The notes under the pieces are model-generated. The model was not told where the DNA came from. It was given only the letters and a program-made list of their open reading frames with translations, and did no database searches. From positions 116,001 through 180,000 of the forward strand of contig JACEEZ010015291.1 in assembly GCA_016584305.1 (NCBI GenBank): 64,000 bases of DNA. Reading direction: 5' to 3'. Position 1 is the first letter of the stretch, and each line of letters starts with the position of its first letter. Shown one piece after another: positions 7,701 through 32,960 of the stretch. This stretch comes from Chionoecetes opilio (taxonomy: Eukaryota > Arthropoda > Malacostraca > Decapoda > Majidae). The position numbers and the translations under genes are program-made.

Positions 7701-10473
7701 TAAAAGAGCAATAATGATCTACTTATGATATAAAAGAGCAATAATGATCTACTTATGATATAAAAGAGCAATAATGATCTAATGTATGATAACCTTTGTT
7801 TAGGGGATTAAATGTTTCCTCTAAAGCCTCTAATCATGATTCAGTCTGTGAGATGTCCAGCCAGGAGCCTTGTCCAGCAAATACTTCTGAACAGGAGTCA
7901 ATGGTATTCGTCTCATCGATTTCCTTATTCAAAAGTGATTCAAAAGAAAGGGTGTTGCAGTGCTTGCCTGGCTTATTCTACTGTTATAAAGTGACATAAA
8001 AGAGTGAACAAAATGCATGTGGTGCCTAATTTTCCAGCAACAGAATGGTAAAAAGAAGAAGAAACGGAATAAAGCTACAAAGAATAGAATAGAAGCTTGA
8101 ATCTTATAGACATCCTAATATACTTGAGTTTGGGCTCACATGCAAGCAACTTGACTTGACTCAAGACTAACAACTACTAAACCTCAGAGAGATTAAAGCA
8201 GCACACTGACAAACGATCTGCTACTCACCTTGTACTGTGAATGTCTTGCCAGAATTTGTAGCTCCATAAGTGAAGAGGAGACAGTTCTGGCCACTGATAA
8301 AGTCTGTGATCAGACCAAATGTGGAAGACTGGAAGAGTTCCTCCTGGGTGGTGGCTGGTCCATACACGTGGGTGAAGGTAAACCTGTCCCAAGAAAGTCT
8401 CAGATGTAACAAAATGAGATACAGATGTAGTACAGGGTCTAAACAAAGTGTGAAAAATAGTACAGGTTGAAGTTCCCAAACTCGGCATCCCAAGACTCAG
8501 GCAACACCCAAAACTCGGCTATGGTTCCGGATTTTGCAAAACCCGGCAGAACACCCAAAACCCGGCGCGTAGTTGCCGGGTCGGCCGCTAGGTGCCACCA
8601 CACTAGGCCGCTTGGTTTCTCCCGCCGATTTGTTTGTTGTTATTGTTCAGTAGTGTTGTGACTGTAGAGTTGTGTACACTGTTATTTTGTGTACTTCTAC
8701 AGGTCTGTTATTGGTATTATGGCTCCCAAACGTCCAGGAACACCTACTGGTGGAAGTGAAAAGAAAAGGAAGAACAATGTGTTAACTATTTCTGAGAAAA
8801 TTGACCTTTTGAAGAAGTTGATGCTTTTTTTCCCCTTAATATATCTACGTTCTAAAAGTTGGAAAATTCCATTACTCGGCTCGGCGCTGGTCCCGAGGTT
8901 GCCGAGTTTGGGAACTTCAACCTGTACAAGTTTTCCAGGACCTAGCAAGGTTCAAGGGCCCGTGAGGTGCATGGGAAACTTGGGAAACCTTGAGCGAAAA
9001 CTTAGTCTGCATTAACTTGTATGTAAATCAAATATTTTAAATTGATCTGTACTATTATTAATTTTACTGTCCCACATAAACAAAACAAAAGTATAGAATG
9101 ATGAAAGGGCTACTATCCCCACCATCTCAAAAGGAACAACTCTTGCAGGTTCTTCTAGGAAAGAAAAGGAAAATACACGTTCTTAGATATCTAGTCTACA
9201 AATATGGCCACAGACATTCCTTGCAGCTCTGCATGCGGCTCATGTGAAGGCCACCTACTTGTGAGTGAGCTTTGTGATGCCTCGCACACTATTCTTGAAG
9301 GTGTTGGAGCAGGAGGGTGCCGTCAGGATGACACTGCGAGCGTCCGTGATATGCACTTGGGTATCCTAGGAGCATAAAATTAATGAGTACGTATTACAAA
9401 ATAGCATGTATGTAATAGCATGGAGGTGCAGGAAGGTTATATTTAGGTAGCGTACACAGTGTTAAACAAGCACTCGGCAGGGAGGGGAGGTGTGTGGTGA
9501 GCTGCTACCCACCTCATCCTGCACCTCCCCTGCCAGGCTGTGATCCACCTCCCCCGCCAGGCTGTGACCCACCTCATCCTGCTGCATCTCTCCCGCCAGG
9601 CTGGGCCGCAACCGCAGGTACACCCGCAGGTTCTCCATGCGCACATCCTCCTCGGCAGCAGACTGGAACAGGTCATTCAGGTTCTTCCGAGGGTCAAAGG
9701 TGTGCAGGTATTCCGTGCTGTACCTGGAAACAGTGTTAGACCAGGTGAAGGATTGCATTGATATAAAGATGACTCAAGTAAAACAAGGGAAAGAACTATA
9801 CAAAAAAAATTGTGACATCAAGTTACGCCTTAAAAGGGGAAGAAGTATGTACACAAAAACTTAGTGACATCAAATTGTGCCTAAAAAGGGGAAGAATTAC
9901 ACACACAAAATTATGTGACATCAAATTATGTTTAAAAAGGGGAAGAATTACACCCAAAAAAATTATGTGGCATCAAATTTTGTCTGAAAAGGGGAAGAAT
10001 TACACACATAAAATTTATAACATCAAATTTAGCCTAACAAGGGGAAGAATTACACACACAAAAACTTAGTGACATATAATTTGTCTAAAATGGGAAAGAA
10101 TTACACAAAAAAAATTCTGTGACATCAAATTTAGCCAAAAAAAGGGAAGAATTACACCCCAACTAATTCTGTGACATCAAATTTAGCCAAAAAAAGGGAA
10201 GAATTACACCCCAACTAATTCTGTGACACAAATTTTGCCTAAAAAGGAGAAGAATTACACACAAAAAAACTTAGTGACATCAAATTTTGCTTAAGAAGGG
10301 AAAGTATCACACAAAACAAATCTATGGCATCAAATTTAGCCTAAGTTGTGAGTGCAAAAACAACCCTTCAGACCGCCTTAGAGGAGCGCCACTCACGTCT
10401 GGTCCGGCCCGTGCACGTAGGAGAGTCTGTCGGGATGGGCGGCAGCACTGGATCTGTGGCGTATGAAGGCCAT
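674..10473 (-). CDS. KIF20A: Kinesin-6 family motor (KIF20A/MKLP2-like), 3' end outside window
   Basis: Plus-end motor of the central spindle; in animals this family carries the chromosomal passenger complex and acts in cytokinesis. Coding exons, all with matching phases and GT/AG borders: 10473-10397, 9723-9573, 9365-9259, 8383-8229, 7264-7050, 6432-6336, 5788-5558, 2866-2683, 2312-2184, 1443-1259, 831-674. About 562 residues are visible. P-loop GATNSGKT is at about 152-159, EIYNE at about 307-311, switch I SSRSH at about 379-383 and switch II DLAGAER at about 411-417. The roughly 130-residue spacer between the P-loop and EIYNE is the long insert typical of kinesin-6, and the N in NSGKT favours KIF20 over KIF23. 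The start was chosen because the ATG at 10473 opens a 25-codon exon in phase with the next. The last donor (673-672) shows that more exons follow beyond the left edge. One extra base near 1349 breaks the frame in exon 10. KIF20A versus KIF20B is not settled. Confidence 0.9.
1014..1224 (+). mobile_element. TTAA-flanked MITE, copy 1
   Basis: Member of the window's most abundant interspersed family, about 205 bp. Ends read TTAACCCCTTGAGACCC and, on the other strand, TTAACCCCTTCACGCCC, giving an imperfect terminal inverted repeat with TTAA at the borders. TTAA targets and CCC-starting ends are typical of the piggyBac superfamily, so a non-autonomous piggyBac-type element is inferred. This copy lies 35 bp past the donor of kinesin exon 10. 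Confidence 0.8.
1259..1443 (-). other. Kinesin exon 10 with one-base frame break
   Basis: Read from 1443, the exon gives the conserved kinesin segment with PYRDSKLTRLFQ followed by FLLGG and then a stop at once. Shifting by one base at about 1349 restores KAAMMVNIS and DETLQVLKFSAVAKQ, the normal end of a kinesin motor domain. The extra T falls in GGCGGGTAAGG. No intron can fit there. It is either a sequencing error or a real disabling mutation. Confidence 0.85.
1711..2080. mobile_element. 370-bp foldback MITE, TA target site
   Basis: The two halves are near-perfect inverted repeats (for example 1711-1900 against 1910-2080), starting TAGTCTATT and ending AATAGACTA, with TA on both sides. No coding capacity is seen. 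It shares its terminal nine bases with the larger foldback at 3017-4487. It lies in the kinesin intron between exons 9 and 10. Confidence 0.85.
3017..4487. mobile_element. 1.47-kb foldback element, TA target site
   Basis: Two arms of roughly 700 bp (3017-3710 and 3800-4487) are almost exact reverse complements around a spacer of about 90 bp. Ends are TAGTCTATTCACTTAAG and its complement, flanked by TA. The interrupted MITE supplies the empty-site sequence, so the borders are certain to within a few bases. No transposase reading frame is seen. The left arm has an extra GGT run near 3113-3132, a small length difference between arms. Confidence 0.9.
4589..4920. mobile_element. Short element with TACCTCCGCC ends and an internal poly-A run
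   Basis: The segment begins TACCTCCGCC and ends GGCGGAGGTA, a short terminal inverted repeat. It has an uninterrupted run of about 85 A at 4650-4735 and a CAGACAGAC-rich 3' part. It sits inside the TTAA MITE, together with about 30 bp of G-rich sequence at 4559-4588. Elements with this right-hand sequence are, from memory, common in crustacean genomes; the class is not assigned. Confidence 0.6.
5228..5380 (+). mobile_element. LINE 3' end fragment
   Basis: In one frame this encodes VVNAESIEVFKRSLDKFMD, the pattern found at the very C-terminus of many non-LTR retrotransposon reverse transcriptases. The 3' untranslated part (GAACTACCTCGTGTAGGTCTC) matches the other three fragments in the window. 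It is a 5'-truncated copy in the kinesin intron between exons 7 and 8, followed by a pyrimidine-rich microsatellite. Confidence 0.7.
5385..5525. repeat. TCTC/TCTG microsatellite
   Basis: A pyrimidine-rich run of TCTC, TCTG and TTTC units lies directly after the LINE tail at 5380 and ends 33 bp short of kinesin exon 7. Confidence 0.8.
5799..6079 (-). mobile_element. LINE 3' end fragment in kinesin intron 6
   Basis: Reverse-oriented copy of the same LINE 3' end as at 62640-62885, including the complement of the FKRSLDK region and an AAGAACATAAGAACATAAG tail. On the transcribed strand the tail reads as T-rich TTCTTATG repeats ending about 10 bp from the AG acceptor of kinesin exon 7, so it appears to supply that acceptor's pyrimidine tract. 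Confidence 0.75.
6088..6327. repeat. Dispersed duplication, copy A
   Basis: Starting AATGTATGACAACC and ending GGTGCCT, this 240-bp segment is repeated at 7781-8027 in the same orientation with only a few substitutions and a 7-bp difference. It ends 8 bp from the donor of kinesin exon 6. No terminal inverted repeats or reading frame are seen. Confidence 0.9.
6680..6894. mobile_element. 215-bp foldback MITE
   Basis: Arms of about 65 bp beginning GGGGAGAGCGGGGCAGG are exact or nearly exact reverse complements. They are separated by a TTATTATTG and TAGTAG-rich loop, with TA at both borders. It lies in the kinesin intron between exons 5 and 6. Confidence 0.85.
7637..7780. repeat. 30-bp tandem repeat, about five units
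   Basis: Unit TGATATAAAAGAGCAATAAT plus GATCTACTTA is repeated almost without change. It ends exactly where copy B of the dispersed duplication begins at 7781. Confidence 0.95.
7781..8027. repeat. Dispersed duplication, copy B
   Basis: Same segment as 6088-6327, with an extra GGAGTCA after GAACA. It lies in the kinesin intron between exons 4 and 5, about 1.7 kb from copy A. Confidence 0.9.
8463..8924 (+). mobile_element. Internally deleted Tigger/pogo-type transposon
   Basis: Ends CAGGTTGAAGTTCCCAAACT and its complement form a terminal inverted repeat of about 26 bp, with TA duplicated at both sides (8461-8462 and 8925-8926). CAG-starting ends and a TA target are typical of the pogo/Tigger branch of Tc1/mariner. 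The interior still encodes the first residues of a transposase (8719-8820) and nothing of the catalytic domain. It lies in the kinesin intron between exons 3 and 4. Confidence 0.85.
8719..8820 (+). pseudogene. Relic of Tigger transposase N-terminus
   Basis: The ATG at 8719 begins MAPKRPGT, then a KKRK basic stretch and NVLTISEKIDLLKKL, which is the start of the CENP-B/Jerky-type DNA-binding domain of Tigger transposases. After about residue 34 the frame enters unrelated sequence, and the rest of the DNA-binding region and the DDE nuclease are missing. The short 5' leader is inside the element. No function is expected from the fragment alone. Confidence 0.75.
9508..9603 (-). repeat. Imperfect tandem repeat over the exon 2 splice donor
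   Basis: Three related units of 24-36 bp (ACCTC...GCCAGGCTGTGA on the plus strand) cover the end of kinesin exon 2. As a result the donor context GATGAG|GTGGGT occurs twice, at 9573|9572 and 9513|9512. They are 60 bp apart and in the same phase, and a weaker GAG|GTGGAT lies between them. Use of the distal donor would add 20 residues just after the first motor-domain strand. Confidence 0.7.
9765..10340. repeat. Degenerate tandem repeat of about 45-55 bp
   Basis: About eleven diverged units follow the pattern GTGACATCAAATTTTGCC, AAAAAGGGGAAGAATTACAC, then an A-rich spacer. The array fills nearly all of kinesin intron 1 (9724-10396). Confidence 0.85.
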
Positions 10474-10654
10474 CGCGCCGCTGTCTGTCACGGCACACAA
10501 CCACCATCAACTTGGGCTTACATCATCATCATTATAAAGTATTCACCTCTCCCATCATCATGACACATTACACATCATTTCACGGGTACATACATTCATT
10601 ATCATCTAAATCTGTATAGGCTATTATATTCATGACTGAGAGAAGCCACATCAA

Positions 10655-12095
<1,441 letters not shown>

Positions 12096-12708
12096 ATGGA
12101 ACTATTGCCGACAGGAATTCTCACCGAAACGGCAACAAAGAACTCTCGCCGAGGTGGAAATTTTCGGCGACAGTTCCACTTGTAATGGATGAAAATGAAG
12201 ACTAAAGGCTACTCCATTATTAGACACCACAGTTTTCGCTTGTACCAGAACACTAAGACTGCAGTTTGACATTGGTAGCGTGACCTGACCTATATGGTGG
12301 AGCTGCGTCACCCCAGCTCATTCACTAACCTAACCTAGACATTGTTTAACTGGCGAACATAATCTAACCTAACTGTTCAGGCTACTGATGGTATATAATC
12401 TCTGAATGCAGAAACACGGGTAAAAGTTGATTGAATACATATATTGGGTGCTGTAATATAGAAATCAATAACTGGAACTGTCGCCGAAAAGGAACAAATA
12501 GGATCACTCGCCGTTGTGAAAAAATTGGAACACTCGACGACGTCGGCGAGAACTCCTATCGGCGACAGTTCCAGGTACCTGCCTGGTAATGCATTAAACT
12601 ACAGTAGAGCCTTCTCCCTTTGCATATATTCCAAGTGTAACTGTCGCTGAAAATGTCCGCGTCAGCAAGTTCTCGGTTGGTGTTTCGGCGACAGTTCCAT
12701 AAACTTAA
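12096..12708. repeat. Cluster of inverted GGAACTGTCGCCGA repeats
   Basis: The motif GGAACTGTCGCCGA or its complement occurs about six times in facing pairs (near 12100-12175, 12472-12572 and 12645-12705). It separates sequence with CTAACCTAACC runs. Related sequence recurs at 29633-30075. This looks like one or more overlapping inverted-repeat elements whose exact borders are unclear. Confidence 0.55.
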
Positions 12709-13789
12709 GCAACAAGCTTGACAACGGACAACTATTTATTCCTCTCACGTAATTATTTCGGCTACAAATAATGAAACATTTAGGTAATAGAAGTGACATA
12801 ATGTAAGTAAGATAAACAATGGGAATGCAGGTGACGGGGTGATAAGATAAATCAAAATGGAAATAAGGCAACGAAGGACACAGCCAAGAGGATGATGGAC
12901 ACTGACCTGTTATCCTCAATTCACGCCTTTATCGCTACACTACGCCCTCTCCGTCACACCCTAGACCCTGTACACTACCAGGCATACTTCAGCACACATG
13001 TTAAAGGTTGGATTGTGATAAGACTTGCCTGTTAAGAGCTGCCCGAATTTAAACGCCCGCGAAGCCCCAATGGCCGTTTGTTTACCTCGCCATTGACGGT
13101 CCCGCGAATTTTGAGATTCCTTTTTGCCCGCTATCCCTTCTCTTGTTAGTAATTGTTTCCTTATATCAACATTACAGTACCTATTTTTGGTATCCTATCA
13201 TTCCTAGAAATATATTATTATCCACAGATTTGTTTTCCTCCTTTAGTATAAGGTCATTGAGGTTGACCTTGACTGATATCATTGGCTTATTTACATGATT
13301 TTCCAGATACTACAAGCATTATAAGACCCACCTTTGTCTCATATTAGTTGTTGCCACTAATCTATCAACTACGCATTTATATATTCCTTCTATTGGTATA
13401 AGTTATCAAAGAATCGTACGTCAGGCAGCCAAAACTACCATTGCCTTTGAGCATTTTTTTTTGTCTCGCCATTTAAATTTCTGCTCGCCTCTTTATCCTT
13501 TACCACCAGCTACTTCAATGCATAATGCAGGTTTACTTCTGTCTATCATATGAACAAAAGTACTACCTATAATAGTAGTTAACTGTTAACTTATACATAT
13601 TCTAGTTAGTCCGTCATATGGGGTGGCTCGTCTGCCCACTTCGCCATTTTTACATTTTCCAATCCTATCACTCAATCTCATACATCCTAAACATCACCAT
13701 TGCCATATATATGATGTCTGGCACATTCACCTTTTTGGCATTAAATCAATCAATCAACTAAACATCACCCATCACTCCCATACTTCCTA
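12709..13789. other. Intergenic, no feature recognised
   Basis: AT-rich unique-looking sequence. No long reading frame, inverted repeat or tandem repeat was recognised. Confidence 0.5.
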
Positions 13790-14047
13790 CCGTAGATAAC
13801 ACTATAGTCGCCAGTCACTTGCCACTGCACTAATGTCGCCAGCCACAATATATTACGAATTTTAGCATCACTAGTACATACTTTTATGTGCCACTGAAGA
13901 CATGTAGTGTGAAGTATATAATATAAACTACTGTGCACGAGTCTTCAGTGGCACATAAATCTGTAGTGATGCTAAAATTCGTAATATATTGTACCTGGCG
14001 ACATTAGTGCAGTGACAATTGACTGGCGACTATAGTGTTATCTACGG
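13790..14047. mobile_element. CCGTAGATAAC-family MITE, palindromic copy
   Basis: A 258-bp palindrome with ends CCGTAGATAACACTATAGTC and complement, flanked by TA. It shares ends and subterminal sequence (ATTACGAATT, AGCATCACTA, TGTGCCACTGAAGA) with 25630-25875, 41680-42321, 57857-58332 and 63879-64000. Confidence 0.85.
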
Positions 14048-14362
14048 TAAACATCACCTATCACTCATAAGGATGATAGAAATACATAGAAACATACAAC
14101 TCTCTTTCTGAATCACACACTCCAGCCCTCATCATCTCCAAGAGGGAAGGGAGGGGTCATTATTTCTATCCCAGTTGCAACATCCATTTACTATTGTTTC
14201 TATGTTGGATCCTAGTGGTTGTAGGCCATTATTTCCTTAAGGGCTAAGATGGTAGGCCCTATACTATCTACTCTTCTATATCCTTCTTGTATCACTCATT
14301 CCTAACCCTTTTTAAAACTGTACTGTCTACATTGATATATTCTCTTCCTGCTGCCATCTATC

Positions 14363-14568
14363 TTAACCCCTCGAGACCCAGAACGTAATTTCCATTGTAA
14401 TTTGGTACCATTAGACGATTTTTAGTGACTATAAGCAATATTGTATAGCTATGACCTGTTTAGTATCCTTGTCCACTAACTAATTTGGTATATTGTTACT
14501 TTTCGTAATTTTATGGCTAACAGACAATTTTATATAGCAAAGGAAAGATCTGGGCGTGAAGGGGTTAA
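14363..14568 (+). mobile_element. TTAA-flanked MITE, copy 3
   Basis: Full-length copy, 206 bp including TTAA at both ends, in the spacer between kinesin and EMC1. It is the clearest example of the family's ends and target site. Confidence 0.85.
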
Positions 14569-15169
14569 TCGATTCAATAGTTTCCTAATACTAGGCAGCG
14601 TAGACCATGATATGACACTAATTAATGTTAGTTAGTGTTGCAATGGTGACTAAATAAGAGACGGTAAGGGGTAAGCGTGGAGAAAAGGGTAATGTTGTTG
14701 TGCAAGGGTAGGCCTATTGTGTAAAATCATTGAACATCGAATTAACGCAATTAATTAATGTTTTCACCTCCACTTGGATTTAGAAGGTGACGGTCTCATA
14801 ACAAAATAAAACTTTAGCTTTGTGTAATATGTAAAAGAGGCAAAGGAATAAAATAGGTATGTTCCTGAAAATGGCAATACAGAGAGCTGATGAAAACAAG
14901 TAACAAAGTAAACCAAGACTGAGGCAGTAACCCTCAGGTCACTGTGACAACCTACTATCTACATCATTCAGAATGTCAATGATAATAAAAATAACATTAT
15001 CTTTTATGTACATTGTAACTTCAAAATTTTAAACATCATGATTAGAGTAGCCGAGCACTGCCTCCCCACAGCCCCCTTGACGCCACATTACCCTCGTGTT
15101 CCATGATGCCACGGAAAATAAGTTATGACACAGTTTACAAAATATATGTTATCATAAACAGCAAGACTT
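14569..15169. other. Intergenic, no feature recognised
   Basis: AT-rich sequence between two mobile elements. No coding or structural signal is seen. Confidence 0.5.
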
Positions 15170-15614
15170 AAGGCCTATCCAGACGAGCGGGCCTGATCGG
15201 CGGGCCTGCCCGTCATCGGGCACATTTGACGGGCAAACCATCAAAATGCCCGATCTCCCGTTGAGCGAAATCACCAGGCAGTGGCCGGTGGCTAGAGGAG
15301 CTACGATGCTGCCAGACGCAAGTGAACATAGGAGATCCATAGAGGGCTTGCCTCCCACTTATCACATCGTTGTAACACGGTTCACATCAGACACTTTTTA
15401 CACATAGCAACAATTATGCTACACAATACTTGCTTCGTAGTAGTACTGGGTACCAGGTGTATCGTACCGCACTCAACAACCTACTGGCATCGTCGGGCAC
15501 CCCCGCCCATTCATTGACTCTGCCGTGTGGACAACATCCACAGGCATGCCCGGCAGAATTTGTCCGCCGACCGCGCTGTCCGCCGGGCACGCCCGCTCGT
15601 CTGGATAGCCCTTT
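15170..15614. mobile_element. 445-bp terminal-inverted-repeat element, GC-rich
   Basis: The ends (CTATCCAGACGAGCGGGC and its complement) form an inverted repeat of about 23 bp. The interior is clearly richer in G and C than its surroundings and contains further CCCG/CGGG inverted motifs. Flanks CAAGACTT and CAAGAACTT resemble an 8-bp target duplication with one indel, which would suggest a hAT-type element. Open frames here look spurious. Confidence 0.7.
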
Positions 15615-15624
15615 ACAAGAACTT

Positions 15625-17990
15625 AAGATGATGTGACACATTTCTAAAAACCCTTCGAATATAAATCCAGCCTCATCTGATAAATGACATTGATCAGACT
15701 CTATGATCCGCACACCCATGCACCCTGCTGAGACCTGCCCCAAGGATTGCACCACCACACAGAAATGCCTAAATGTTAACTCCTTCAATTATCCATATTC
15801 AGTTGCATGTGTAATGTACTAAATATGATCATTTTAAAATGAAATCCTGTTTCTAAACTTTGTAAACACTATGTATACATCATGTAATGAAATAATGCAC
15901 AACACTACATCCCTATGGTCTGCAGAAAGAGTCATGGCATCCTAAGGGCATACTTTGATGCAGCCTGGAGAGTCCAGGGCATGAGTGCTTCATAGCCACA
16001 ATGCAAAGCTACAGACTTCACCACACTGCTGGCTGGCATTACCACTACACAATTGTTGTAGCCTAAACACGCCATAACTGCTCTGCTGTTAAAAACAACC
16101 TAATGCCAATGATTCATTGTGTAACCATTTCAAAACATGAAGTGAAAATAATTACATTTATCAAATACAAATTGTGAATCTTACAGGAAATACACAATTA
16201 CCTCGATATACAAAAAACTATATTTACAATGTTATTATGGCTATCATTTGAACTCAATGCTTCAGATATTCATTTTGCTATTTGTTCTACTCGTACAATA
16301 CAAACTGAAGATCCTATAAGAATTTCCCAAAAAATTATATTAAATCTTTTCAAAAGTATCTTCAAATGTTTTTAATACTGTGAATCTCATAGTAGTTTAA
16401 TTATTTTTCTTATCTATTCCATAGGCACCACTGTTAAGTCTCCTTAACTGAAATCTAAATCTTCCTCAAACTTTCATGATGCTAGACTGCGTTGAACATA
16501 TATCAGTGTTTTCGCCCAGCTACAGTGTTAGTGATAGTGGATCTATGTACAGGCACTAGTGTACATGCCAGGCAGGGGAGATGCAAAGACATGAAATGGC
16601 ACTGACCTAAAAATACAAAATAAAGACCACAAAAATCCATTGTATTTAAATTTAGAATGAGCTACAACATACTGTACGTGTTGAAGGGTCTAAAAAGGAC
16701 TTCACCGGATTATTTCTTACTTCATAACATATTGAAAACAGCTTCATGACAGCATAGCAAAGGTCCATATGATAAATTTAGCAAAAAGAACGGTGCATTA
16801 TTCAAGGACAAAGATAGGTTGATACACATCTCAAAAATGAAACATAGGGTAAACCTGTTATAAAACCTTAATACCTACAATTTCTCTTATCTATCAAGGA
16901 CATCTTATCTTGACTACTCTCCTGATCCATATAACTTCTCAAAATGCTTACAGATACTGACCGCAAAATCTCTCACTATACTATTTTCTTTGTGATAATG
17001 TTAAGGAGCATAATTAGTATGTATGAACAAGTAGTTACAAACAAAAATAACATTCCCTTCCTTAGATCTGGGCTGTACAGCGTGTGGTCTATTGCCTACA
17101 ATACCCAAGTTTAATCTGCTGTTCTGCAAAGCATAAACAGCGGGCAATTCTCTTGCAGTGTAAGTCACAAAATTGCACGAAATGGATACGTCTCCCCATT
17201 CTTTGCCAGAGTATCCAGAGTATTTCCTTTGAAGTTTCCAAGAGGCAGAGAATGTTTCACACAAAAATATTCCGCATTAAGCAGCAGCCACAACCACCAT
17301 GGGTTTGCAGCCCAGCCACTCTCCATCCTCCAAACTCAAAGAGACTTACTAAGTACAACAAAGCTAAAATGTTATTTTCTCCAGATCCATAAGGTTTTCT
17401 AAATACTAGTTAAGGGAGCAAATGGAGCTTAAACAGTTTCAATATTTATACATGTGAGCTACTTATGTATGGGACTGTACAACAATAAATATATTTCTAA
17501 CAACAAAATGTCCCCGGGTTCAATAAAATTGAATCTGGACAATTACTGGAACTTCAACTGGAGCATCAACAGAAACAACAGGTTACAAATGCTACTAGCC
17601 ACATGTCTTTTTCTGATGTACAGATAACTTCGATATTTACATCTTATTCACACTCCTCAGTGGAGGAATGACTAGCATGTCAGTGCGCTATCTGGTGTGC
17701 ATGTCAGGGGATGGTTTTAAAAAGCATCATCCCATGCCATGCTAATTGCAAGTTGTGTTTGAGATCTAGCCAAATAGGTTAGAAACTTTGGACCCCTGTA
17801 CCATATGCCAAACTGGTAGGCTTGCTACACATTAGACTACAGGGGAAAGTTGTTTAGGAAAAAAGGTACATCTTGAAAATCACTGAACAAAATATTCTAC
17901 AAGTTTCTACTGACAAGTACAATAAGACTTGATGTGACATGATATACAATACAGAGTTTCCTTTGTAAGAAAAGTACCCCAGAGTGAATG
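15625..17990. other. Intergenic and EMC1 3' flank
   Basis: No coding region was recognised. Part of this must be the EMC1 3'UTR, reading leftward from 17990. I could not fix its polyadenylation site from the sequence alone. No tandem repeat or inverted-repeat element is obvious. Confidence 0.5.
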
Positions 17991-32233
<14,243 letters not shown>

Positions 32234-32589
32234 GATGTGTCAACAGACCGTCAGCTGGGGAGGCGGGGGGCGGAGGGGCGCCACAGCCTGCCACGGCGCC
32301 GCCACAACGGGCCCAATACGGGAACGGCTACAACAATATAATGCATGTGTACCACCCAAGGATAGTAAAATATCCTTGGTACCACCCGTGAACTGCCGTG
32401 ACGGCCACTTTGAACACTTCACTCTTCTAATCTTCTCGCTTCTTTCGTTGTGATGTTATTCTGAAGGGGCTGCCGAAGGGGAAGCTGCAGCCCTCCTGTA
32501 TCATGTTAACAAGTAGCCTATCACTGCTCATGGAAAGCTGGGACAGGGAACAATGTAATGCTTCATAGGGGGAAAAGAGGCTTGAAGGG
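32234..32589. other. EMC1 upstream region
   Basis: G+C-rich sequence directly before the EMC1 start codon, expected to hold its 5'UTR and promoter. No TATA box or clear initiator could be assigned. Confidence 0.4.
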
Positions 32590-32960
32590 GGGTTTTGGCA
32601 CTCAAAATTTTTTGACACTTACATTTTTTTGGCACTCAAATTTTTTGGCACTCAAACATTTTTGGCACTCAATTTTTTTTGGCACTAAATTTTTGGCACT
32701 CAAAAATGTTGACACTCAATTGTTTTTGGCATTCGAAAATTTTTGGCACTCAAACCGTAGTACGTAGGTAGGTAGTACCACCATGGAGGTATTATATATT
32801 ATAGCTCCATGGTAGTACCCCCAGGCTGTCACTACCCCCTCACTCGCTACCTTATAAAATGGCAAAAAAGATTTACTTACATTTTGGCACTCGAATTTTT
32901 TTTACTCAAAAATTTTGAGTGCCAAAAAAATTGGAGTGCCAACATTTTTAGAGTGCCAAA
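32590..32960. repeat. TTGGCACTCAAA short repeats, partly inverted
   Basis: About nine units of TTTTTGGCACTCAAA lie at 32590-32755, then again at 32882-32905. They are followed by complementary units (GAGTGCCAAAAA) at 32918-32965. The separating piece has ACCATGGAGG and CTCCATGGTAGTACC, a second small inverted repeat. Confidence 0.75.

Noticed and set aside
15152..15788. Open frames of 68-124 aa on both strands
   Set aside because: They lie in a terminal-inverted-repeat element, overlap each other in antisense and show no recognisable domain.
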